The translations under genes were made by a program, and so were the position numbers. DNA of 34,938 nt from CAYSRM01 sp964543205 (lineage in GTDB: Bacteria; Verrucomicrobiota; Kiritimatiellia; UBA8416; CAYSRM01): NCBI GenBank assembly GCA_964543205.1, contig CAZIXB010000004.1:1-34938 (forward strand). Reading direction: 5' to 3'. This document shows positions 26,491-33,127 of the stretch, in pieces (the stretch's first letter is position 1; every line of letters begins with the position of its first letter). Below the pieces are notes generated by a model that saw only the letters and a list, made by a program, of their open reading frames with translations, made no database searches and was not told where the DNA came from.

Positions 26491-29247
26491 ATGAAGCATA
26501 ATAGGATGAATCGCATAGCCGCATTGGTTGTTGGTTTGGCAACTGTAAGAATGATTATCGCGCCGTGTTGCGCGCAGTATATTCGACCCGAGGAGAACGT
26601 AATACTGGATGCGGAGGCATTCTGGCGAGTGCGTACGATATGGCAGACCGAAGAGCTTGTTTTTCCTGATGGCAGGATATTGACAGCAATGACCGATAGG
26701 TCGGGATCTGACTATTCCTGGACCAATTCGGCCACGGGCAAGGAGTATACGTTTTCCGCCAGGGAAGTTGATAATATTATTCTGCCCGAGGACAATCCCA
26801 GTGACTGGATGGCGACTGATTTCAACGACAGTGTCTGGGCCAGAAAGCGGGGTCCCTTTTTCTGCATGACAGCCAATCATAACTGGAAGTTAATCCAGCT
26901 TCGCGGTCTGTTTACCGTTGAAGACACTCAGCGCGCCGGCGACCTGAAACTGAATATGTCGTTCTTTGGCGGGGCGGTTGTGTATCTGAATGGAGAGGAA
27001 GTGACCAGGTCGCATATGCCGTCGGGAACTGTCAGCAACACAACCCCGGCCTTGCCTTATCCGCAAGACATATACTTTGATTCCAAGGGACGAGCTGTCC
27101 GCCGCAGTTCATATCGTCAGCCGGAGGAAGTATTGAAGCTTCAGGAGCGGCGCACACGTAAAATAGAGGCTTTGGAGATTCCGCGCAACCGGTTGAAAAA
27201 GGGTCTAAATGTTCTGGCCGTGGGTATACACCGGGCGCCTACGGACTACTCTTTCTACGTTGACGACCCATCGCCGCACAAGGATACGCTTTGGGGCAAG
27301 ATAGGACTTTGCAAGTTGCAGCTTATTGCGCCGCCCGGAGCGGCGATTATACCGAACACAGGGCCTGAAGAGGACCGGGTAACCAAGGGGCAGGTCCAGT
27401 TTGAAACAGGGCCGTTGAAAGATCTCGGGTTTCACCTTCGTAACCAGAGTGTGATTCAGCGAGTACGGCTGAGCGATTATCCGGACGCTTATGCCAAAGT
27501 GCAACCGGTTAGCGTGACCGGGGTGCGCAACGGGAATTTTGCCGGGCAGTTTCTTGTAGGCAATGGCCTTTATGAGATCTCGAATCTAAAGGTGGAGGTG
27601 TCCGATCTGAAGGGGCCGGAAACAATTCCAGCCTCTGCGGTGACCATTCGTTATGGCGTTCTTGACGGTTTGGCCAAGGCAAAAAGAAACCGGTGGTTTG
27701 ACTCTTTGGACGACGCGCCGCCCAGATACATTCCGATGCACAAAGAACATGGAGCCGCCCTGCAGCCGGTCTGGTTGAATGTCAACATTCCACAGGACGC
27801 TAAACCGGGAGATTATACGGCTACAATCACCGTTTCCGCGGACCGCGAAAAAACGCTCACGCTGCCTCTTAACGTTCGCGTGATAGATTGGGTCATGCCG
27901 GATCCGGCGGATTATAATGTGGCGTTGGACTTGATCCAGTCTCCGGAGTCCGTGGCTATGAACTACGATGTGCCGTTGTGGTCAGACGAGCATTTTGCCT
28001 TGCTTGACCATACCTTTGCCCTGTTGAGCAAACTTGGAGATAAGACTCTTTATGTTACAGGAGTCCGTCGCACACATTTCGGCAACGAACATGCGATGGT
28101 AAGGTGGGTTCGCGACGATGAATTTGAATTGCAGCCGGATCTCAGCATCGTGGAGAAGTACATAGACACGGCCCTTAAGCGCATGGGGACGATTGACGGC
28201 ATTATACTTTATGCATGGGAACCGCCGTACAGCCAGGGCCATGCGGGCGGCACGGGCCGGGCGGGCCGTGTGCATGACAGGCCCATGCTGTACACTTTGT
28301 ACGACCCGGAAACCGGGGAGAGCCAGGGAGCCAGGGGGCCTGCATGGGGCACGGCCGAATCGCGCGAATTCTGGAAAAAGCTTAATGTAAAGATGAATGA
28401 CATGTTGAAGAAACGTGGACTGGAAGATTCACTGTTGTTCGGTCTGGCCGGGGACCATCGTCCGACACGGCAGGCCATGGACGACATGAAAACCGGTCTG
28501 CAGGATCCTGAATGGGCTGTTCATTCGCATTATTACTGCGATAAATGGCAAGGTTATTCGATGGGCCTGACAGTCGCGTTGTGGGGCGTAAAATATGGTC
28601 CGGCTGATCCGTCGAAAGGCCTTGGCTTTGGCTGGTCCAATCCCCACTGGGTTTGTTTCTATCCGCGAGGAATGAGCATAGCCAGATCGACGCCTGTGGA
28701 ATACAGGACCAAGTTGGAGAAGATGGTCGGCGCTATCCGGGGACGTAAACCGATCCAGACGAAAAGCGGGATCAAGGGTCTTGGACGCCTTGGGGCTGAT
28801 TTCTGGTCAGTCTTGAAGGACAGCCGCGGACGGCCGCGAGGTTCCATTGCCGGTCGTTATCCCGAGACAGCCTGGGGCCAGCTCAACCTGAACTTCGGGA
28901 TGGCCCGCATCCTGGGACCCGGCAAGTCCAGGCCGGTTCCGACGATTCGTTCCGAAGCATTGCGGGAGGCCGTCCAGGAAGTGGAAGCGAGGATCTATAT
29001 CGAAAAAGCTCTATTGGACACCAGGGGTCCGGAACTGTTGGGCAAGGATCTGATGGATCGTTGCCGGTCGGCTCTGAACGAGCGCATTCGAGTTTTCCTT
29101 CAGGCCGAGGGAGAAGGAGAAGCCTGGTATATCAGTTCGGACTGGAGAAAACGCGCGGCACGATTGTTTGATCTGGCGGCCGAGATCAGAGGGAAATACG
29201 GGGAAAAGGAACCCGTTCCAGATTTAAGCGCCGGAAATAAAGAATAA
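26491..29247 (+). CDS. Exported putative glycoside hydrolase (GH123 / DUF4091-like)
   Basis: A 918-aa exported protein from the ATG at 26491, chosen because AAGGAG (about 26480-26485) precedes it and a signal peptide starts right there (MKHNRMNRIAALVVGLATV..., cleavage near CCA-QY). Residues about 85-270 form a galactose-binding-like jelly roll ('DWMATDFNDSVWARKRGPFF', 'LNMSFFGGAVVYLNGEEVTRS', 'GLNVLAVGIHRAP'). The second half (about 480-900) looks like the TIM-barrel domain of GH123/DUF4091 proteins: 'PGDYTATITVS...LPLNVRVIDWVMPDP', 'GIILYAWEPP', and the C-terminal 'GLGRLGADFW', 'EALREAVQEVEARIYIEKALLD' segment often seen in planctomycete homologues. GH123 enzymes cleave beta-GalNAc; whether this one does is not shown, because I cannot confidently place the Asp-Glu catalytic pair. 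The neighbouring GH20 gene supports a role in hexosamine-containing glycans. Confidence 0.75.
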   Translation: MKHNRMNRIAALVVGLATVRMIIAPCCAQYIRPEENVILDAEAFWRVRTIWQTEELVFPDGRILTAMTDRSGSDYSWTNSATGKEYTFSAREVDNIILPEDNPSDWMATDFNDSVWARKRGPFFCMTANHNWKLIQLRGLFTVEDTQRAGDLKLNMSFFGGAVVYLNGEEVTRSHMPSGTVSNTTPALPYPQDIYFDSKGRAVRRSSYRQPEEVLKLQERRTRKIEALEIPRNRLKKGLNVLAVGIHRAPTDYSFYVDDPSPHKDTLWGKIGLCKLQLIAPPGAAIIPNTGPEEDRVTKGQVQFETGPLKDLGFHLRNQSVIQRVRLSDYPDAYAKVQPVSVTGVRNGNFAGQFLVGNGLYEISNLKVEVSDLKGPETIPASAVTIRYGVLDGLAKAKRNRWFDSLDDAPPRYIPMHKEHGAALQPVWLNVNIPQDAKPGDYTATITVSADREKTLTLPLNVRVIDWVMPDPADYNVALDLIQSPESVAMNYDVPLWSDEHFALLDHTFALLSKLGDKTLYVTGVRRTHFGNEHAMVRWVRDDEFELQPDLSIVEKYIDTALKRMGTIDGIILYAWEPPYSQGHAGGTGRAGRVHDRPMLYTLYDPETGESQGARGPAWGTAESREFWKKLNVKMNDMLKKRGLEDSLLFGLAGDHRPTRQAMDDMKTGLQDPEWAVHSHYYCDKWQGYSMGLTVALWGVKYGPADPSKGLGFGWSNPHWVCFYPRGMSIARSTPVEYRTKLEKMVGAIRGRKPIQTKSGIKGLGRLGADFWSVLKDSRGRPRGSIAGRYPETAWGQLNLNFGMARILGPGKSRPVPTIRSEALREAVQEVEARIYIEKALLDTRGPELLGKDLMDRCRSALNERIRVFLQAEGEGEAWYISSDWRKRAARLFDLAAEIRGKYGEKEPVPDLSAGNKE

Positions 29248-29275
29248 GTCAGGCTGGTTAATTTTATATGGGTTG

Positions 29276-30787
29276 TTACGTGGTTGCCGGCTTATTTACA
29301 CTGGTTCCAGTTTGTTCGCTGAATTTGACTGTCGGGGCTACGGGTTTTCCCGCATTCCCGCCCCAGCAGTAATAACCCTCGTACACTTCGGGGCCGCGAT
29401 CCATGAGTATGGCTTCCCTGTCGGCGTCCTTGAATGCCACCTGCCATTTGCGCATTTTTTTATTCAGTTGGTGATACTGCTTTTCGTGCACGGGATCGTT
29501 TTTCTTCTCCTTTGGCGTGCCCGGGGTCCAGGCATGGTCTGCGCCGGCGTATAGACCCAGCAGTTTGTCGTCCAGAGCATTGGATACCCAGTGGCATATT
29601 GTGATGCCTTCCACGTTCCGGAGGTTCTTTCCACGCTGTGCCCATATTGATGTTGCGCCGAAATGACCGGAGAAATGGCCTGAACTCATTCCTGCGCCCA
29701 TCATCATAGGGGTCTTGCCTTTGCCTCCGAATCTTCGCAACTTGCCCTTAATGTCTTCTTCCTCGCACTCGAAATATTTCCATGGTTCAATTACTACCTT
29801 TTTCTTGATCTTTTCCGGCAGGGGTCTTCCACCGTGGTCTGCCCACAGGTGCATGGTAACATTGCGTCCGTGTTTGCGCCCGGCCTTCATGAGCGAGTCG
29901 TAAAGACGCTGCACCATCAAAGTGGGGGAGTATTTGTTGCGCTCCCGTTTGGGTACGTCAGGAAGGATTGCCCATATGGCTTCGTCGAGTCCGACATGGA
30001 CCATGCAGTCCTTTTCAAGGACGGGGATCAGTTCATCAAATACTTTTTCGAACAACTCGAACGTGGGCTCTCCCATGCCGAAGCTCATTCCCCCCCACAT
30101 GCCGGGTGCGCCGTACAGAGCCGGGTAATGATAAAGAAAAGATCCTGCGTGGCCCCAGCACTCAATTTCCGGCATTACCGTGACATGATATTTCCGCGCG
30201 TAAGCTATCAGTGTTTTCAGATCGGCAAGCGTAATTGCATGAGGATTCTCGCTGCCTAGCGGCAGTTTGTTATACTTCAGGGAATTAAGCTGATCGTCGC
30301 AAAGATGCAGGTGGAGGGTGTTCATTTTCAGACGGGCCAGGATGCGAACGATTCTCTCGATGAGCGGCAGCGGATACACTGCGCGGCCCATGTCGACCAT
30401 AAAGCTCCTGGTTCTGTACTGTGGCCAGTCGTTAATGTATGTTTCCTGTATATCTTCGGGTTCGTTAAGAACCATTATCTGCAGCAGCGTCTGTGTTCCG
30501 TAGAAAAGGCCGGTATTCTCGCAGGCTGTAATTGCTGCTTTGTTTTTATTCAGATCAAGCCGGTATCCTTCTTTGCGGATGCCGCTTTTGACGAGCTTAA
30601 GATCGACAACGAAGTCGGCGTTCTTGTTGGCGCTTATGTTCGCTAGCTTGCGCAGATCTGTTTTGAGATTTTGCGCAGTGTCCTTTGCGGCGGCGGGGAA
30701 TTTCAGTCTTATTTGCTTAGGCCTGGCAAATGTTTGTTTGCCCGACTTGATCTGCTGCGGGTACGGCACAAGATAATCAAACGCCAT
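29276..30787 (-). CDS. Family GH20 beta-N-acetylhexosaminidase-like protein
   Basis: A 503-aa GH20 protein. Residues 1-120 fit the small alpha/beta domain that precedes GH20 barrels ('GYRLDLNKNKAAITACENTGLFYGTQTLLQ'). The barrel shows family motifs: 'RSFMVDMGRAVYPLPLIERIVRILARLKMNTLHLHLCDDQ' (128-166), 'MPEIECWGHAGS' (205-216) and the catalytic Asp268-Glu269 pair in 'HVGLDEAIW'. In the family the Glu is the acid and the Asp orients the substrate acetamido group, releasing GlcNAc or GalNAc from non-reducing ends. There is no signal peptide, so it should act in the cytoplasm on imported oligosaccharides. A strong AGGAGG lies 6 nt before the ATG. It converges on the GH123-like gene with only 28 bp between the stops. 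Confidence 0.88.
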   Translation of the reverse strand: MAFDYLVPYPQQIKSGKQTFARPKQIRLKFPAAAKDTAQNLKTDLRKLANISANKNADFVVDLKLVKSGIRKEGYRLDLNKNKAAITACENTGLFYGTQTLLQIMVLNEPEDIQETYINDWPQYRTRSFMVDMGRAVYPLPLIERIVRILARLKMNTLHLHLCDDQLNSLKYNKLPLGSENPHAITLADLKTLIAYARKYHVTVMPEIECWGHAGSFLYHYPALYGAPGMWGGMSFGMGEPTFELFEKVFDELIPVLEKDCMVHVGLDEAIWAILPDVPKRERNKYSPTLMVQRLYDSLMKAGRKHGRNVTMHLWADHGGRPLPEKIKKKVVIEPWKYFECEEEDIKGKLRRFGGKGKTPMMMGAGMSSGHFSGHFGATSIWAQRGKNLRNVEGITICHWVSNALDDKLLGLYAGADHAWTPGTPKEKKNDPVHEKQYHQLNKKMRKWQVAFKDADREAILMDRGPEVYEGYYCWGGNAGKPVAPTVKFSEQTGTSVNKPATT

Positions 30788-30946
30788 GTTTCCTCCTGAG
30801 ATTTATAAACTTCTCCAGCATTATCACACGAATAGGAGACGTCAAGATGATTTTACTCTCCAGTACTTGCCAAACCCGCGCATCTTACATTCCAGCGGTG
30901 TGTTTACACAGCTTCGTCCGGTTAACCCGATTTTGCCCGGCGCTAA

Positions 30947-30966
30947 CCCGCATATCTCACAGAATT
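30947..30966 (+). repeat. Dispersed repeat copy 3
   Basis: Exact 20-bp core CCCGCATATCTCACAGAATT in the 260-bp gap between the GH20 and GloB genes. The bases after it (GCGAGCGCGGAT) resemble those after copy 1 (GCGAGAGCGCGGA), so the repeat unit extends beyond the core. Confidence 0.85.
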
Positions 30967-31047
30967 CCTGCTGCGAGCGCGGATAGCGCCACTGTGAGGG
31001 TGCGAATTGGCAAAAACGCCAGATTGCAGTATGTCTCGATCTTGCAG

Positions 31048-31746
31048 TTACCAGGCATCCTTCTGCTTTCGCAGAAAAGTGAAGACTTCCAGGGCTGGAG
31101 CTTCGCTCATGTTCAGGGCCGACTTAAGGTCTTTATTGTCTGAGCGCATGAAGGGGTTGATCTTATTTTCTCTGCTTATGGAAGAGGGGACGCTAATAGC
31201 CCCTGACTGTCCGGCTTCCTCAAGGGCAGCAGCGGCGTTGTGATTTTCCGGTTCCATGTTCAAGGCGAACTCCAGGTTCTCGCGAGTGTAATTGTGCCCG
31301 CAGTAGACCTTTGTCCCAGGCGGTAGATCTCGAAGTTGAAGTATTGACTGCCACATCTTTAAGTAGTCTCCGGTAAAAACTCTGCCGCATCCAGCTACAA
31401 ATAAAGTGTCTCCGGTAAAAACTATCCCATCTTCCGGAAAATAGTAGCAGACACTGCCGGTGGTATGTCCGGGGGTTTCAAGGACACAGACTTTTCGATC
31501 AAGAACCATTATGCTGTCAGTCTGCGGTTTCCTCGCGTCTATCCCTGTTCTCTTTTTGAGTTTCCTGCAGCCTGCGGTATGGTCCGGGTGGTTATGGGTT
31601 ATGAGTATCTGTTGCAGGGTCGCGTCATTGTTTTCCAGGGCGCAGAGAACAGTGTCCGCATCGGACGGATCGATGACAGCCGCCTGTGACTGATCTGTCA
31701 GAAGGTAAATATAGTTATCGTTATGCGTAAGAATGTCGATATGCAT
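31048..31746 (-). CDS. gloB: Hydroxyacylglutathione hydrolase (glyoxalase II)
   Basis: A 232-aa metallo-beta-lactamase fold hydrolase. All seven metal ligands of glyoxalase II are visible: His51, His53, Asp55 and His56 in THNHPDH, His94 in ETPGHTTG, Asp113 in FTGDTLF and His151 in CGHNYT. The C-terminal HAGH-type segment 'ENKINPFMR' is also present, which separates it from general MBL hydrolases. The enzyme hydrolyses S-D-lactoylglutathione to D-lactate and glutathione in methylglyoxal detoxification; the thiol used in this organism is not known. I choose the ATG at 31746 over an upstream TTG because glyoxalase II proteins begin close to the 'NDNYIYLL' motif. It is divergent from the TetR-family gene and could be one of that regulator's targets. 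Slightly shorter than E. coli GloB (about 250 aa). Confidence 0.88.
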   Translation of the reverse strand: MHIDILTHNDNYIYLLTDQSQAAVIDPSDADTVLCALENNDATLQQILITHNHPDHTAGCRKLKKRTGIDARKPQTDSIMVLDRKVCVLETPGHTTGSVCYYFPEDGIVFTGDTLFVAGCGRVFTGDYLKMWQSILQLRDLPPGTKVYCGHNYTRENLEFALNMEPENHNAAAALEEAGQSGAISVPSSISRENKINPFMRSDNKDLKSALNMSEAPALEVFTFLRKQKDAW

Positions 31747-31879
31747 GTTTATTACCAGCTTTCCGGATTTTTTTGAAAAAATTGTTCTAAGCAATAACTA
31801 TAACCGCGTGAGTCAAGAAGCGACAAATGTTTTCCTCTGTCGGCTTTTTGCTTGAATCTTAACATGACGCATTTTATAA

Positions 31880-31903
31880 TCTTGAATGAACGTTCATTCA
31901 AGA
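31880..31903. promoter_or_regulatory. Perfect palindrome, likely TetR-family operator
   Basis: A perfect 24-bp inverted repeat with half-site CTTGAATGAAC (plus an outer T/A pair) lies 17 bp before the TetR gene start. Its 3' end abuts the AAGGAG ribosome binding site at 31903-31908. Palindromes containing TGAACGTTCA are typical operators of TetR-family repressors. It also lies between this gene and the divergent gloB gene, so one dimer could control both directions. Confidence 0.85.
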
Positions 31904-31919
31904 AGGAGATTGGATCACT

Positions 31920-32513
31920 GTGACAGATCGTAAAGACACGCGCGAGCGGCTGATTGATGCGGCGCATCGCCTGGCTCTACGCAAGGGCTTCGACCGCACC
32001 TCAGTCAGCGAAGTTATCGCCGAGGTGGGAGTCCAGAGAGGCTCGCTTTACCACTATTTCCCCGGCAAGGAAGATTTGGGCTTAGCTGTTCTGGAGCGCG
32101 ATCGAGTAGAATTTATGACTATGCTCGATTCCACCCTGTCCCGGCCTGGGGAACCGGCCAAAATGTTGAAGGAGTTTTTTGACGCGGCCCTCAAGAAGCA
32201 CCGTGACACCGGCTTTGTGGGGGGATGTCTATGGGGTAATACGGCGCTTGAGATGAGCAATACGAAACCTGCCTATGTAAAACTTGTCCGAGAGGTATTC
32301 GAGGAATGGGTTTCTAAGGTCGAAGTCGTGATCCATCGGGGGCAGGTGGAAGGTGAGTTTCGAACAGATTTGAAGGCATACGACCTGGCCCGGCTTGTCG
32401 TAGCGGGCATTGAGGGTGGCATTATGATGTCGCGCCTGACCAAGTCGCCACAACCGTTGAAAACATGCCTGAATTCTTTGGAGAGATGTCTGAATTGTGA
32501 AATAAAGAGTTGA
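31920..32513 (+). CDS. TetR/AcrR-family transcriptional regulator
   Basis: A 197-aa TetR-family repressor. The N-terminal helix-turn-helix spans about residues 7-52: 'RERLIDAAHRLALRKGFDRT', 'SVSEVIAEVGVQRGSLYHYFPGKEDL', where 'GSLYHYF' is the recognition helix signature. The C-terminal ligand domain contains 'FVGGCLWGNTALEMS', similar to the LmrA/YxaF/AcuR-type subgroup, which senses small hydrophobic or reactive compounds. The start is GTG at 31920, with AAGGAG at 31903-31908; no earlier in-frame ATG fits. The perfect palindrome directly upstream implies autoregulation. Possible targets are gloB (divergent) and the Cys-rich peptide/radical SAM genes (downstream, 327 bp away). The ligand is unknown. 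Confidence 0.92.
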   Translation: MTDRKDTRERLIDAAHRLALRKGFDRTSVSEVIAEVGVQRGSLYHYFPGKEDLGLAVLERDRVEFMTMLDSTLSRPGEPAKMLKEFFDAALKKHRDTGFVGGCLWGNTALEMSNTKPAYVKLVREVFEEWVSKVEVVIHRGQVEGEFRTDLKAYDLARLVVAGIEGGIMMSRLTKSPQPLKTCLNSLERCLNCEIKS

Positions 32514-32664
32514 CCTGTGCGGTCTTGCCTGACGCTGCAGCGGACAAGATGTTTGGCATTGCCTTCCGATGACCCGGCGGTTGAGAAGCACCAGGGCTTA
32601 GCCATCGATTTCCGGCCGTCTTCATCGTTGCCGTAAATGGGATATTCTCGTTTGCCTGCGCAAA

Positions 32665-32805
32665 ATGGACCATAAGGCGCGTTTGGACCGGGAAGTTTTT
32701 CTGGCAGAGGCAAAGAGCCCGCTGGAGGCCCGGCAGGACGCCGAAGGCAAGTTAAGAAAGGAGGTGTCTGTAGTAACATTTGAAAAGAAGAAGGATGTTA
32801 GATGA
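32665..32805 (+). CDS. Small ORF of doubtful status upstream of peptide gene
   Basis: A 46-codon frame (starts MDHKARLDREVFLAEAKS, ends at TGA 32803-32805), absent from any family I recognise. Its frame stays open 21 codons further upstream of the ATG with no start. It has no clear ribosome binding site, and a strong AAAGGAGG lies inside it near 32755. It may be a remnant of an older gene or chance. The 327-bp region 32514-32840 contains no other candidate gene and must carry the promoter and leader of the Cys-rich peptide gene. Confidence 0.2.
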   Translation: MDHKARLDREVFLAEAKSPLEARQDAEGKLRKEVSVVTFEKKKDVR

Positions 32806-32840
32806 TTTGTAGAGCAACAAACGAAAGGAATCCACAAGAT

Positions 32841-33050
32841 ATGAAAAAAGAAAACATGAAAGATGCATTGAAGCGTCTTACCGTGGTGGGTCTCGTCGCA
32901 GGTTTGGGCGTGATGACGAGCGGATGCGCAACGTCGCGTTGCAATGGCTGCAAAGGGAATTCAGGGGAGGAAGGCGTCTCTTCCTGTGGCGCGAAAGATG
33001 GCAGCTCATGCGGCGCCAAGGCCGGGAGTTCTTGCGGCGCCAAAAAGTAA
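32841..33050 (+). CDS. Cys-rich repeat peptide, likely RiPP precursor (SbtA-like)
   Basis: A 69-aa peptide. The N-terminal leader (MKKENMKDALKRLTVVGLVA) is charged then hydrophobic and ends with MTSGC, which could also be read as a lipobox with Cys29. The C-terminal half is Gly/Ser/Cys-rich with six cysteines (29, 34, 37, 49, 57, 65); the last three lie in an 8-residue repeat, SSCGAK followed by DG or AG. Short Cys-Gly repeat peptides with a leader of this type, encoded just before a radical SAM/SPASM gene, match the precursors of the SbtA (selenobiotic) or ACGX-repeat systems. The ATG at 32841 is preferred over 32802 because AAAGGAA precedes it and it gives a standard leader. The stop is TAA and there is no in-frame TGA, so no selenocysteine is encoded. 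The radical SAM gene begins 77 bp later. A plain small lipoprotein is the alternative. Confidence 0.8.
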   Translation: MKKENMKDALKRLTVVGLVAGLGVMTSGCATSRCNGCKGNSGEEGVSSCGAKDGSSCGAKAGSSCGAKK

Positions 33051-33127
33051 CCATCCGTGGCACGGACGCTCCCAGAGCGATCAGTCTTTGGGGGCGTCTG
33101 CAGCCGCAGCGACGGGGGTCAGATAAA

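Noticed and set aside
33041..33060. Possible selenocysteine readthrough at the end of the Cys-rich peptide
   Set aside because: The stop is TAA, no in-frame TGA exists in the peptide, and the sequence after the stop shows no further Cys/Gly repeat.
32924..33127. In-frame upstream extension of the radical SAM gene over the peptide gene
   Set aside because: The added residues are Arg/Gln-rich, match no rSAM N-terminus and overlap the peptide gene in another frame; GTG 33128 has a good ribosome binding site.
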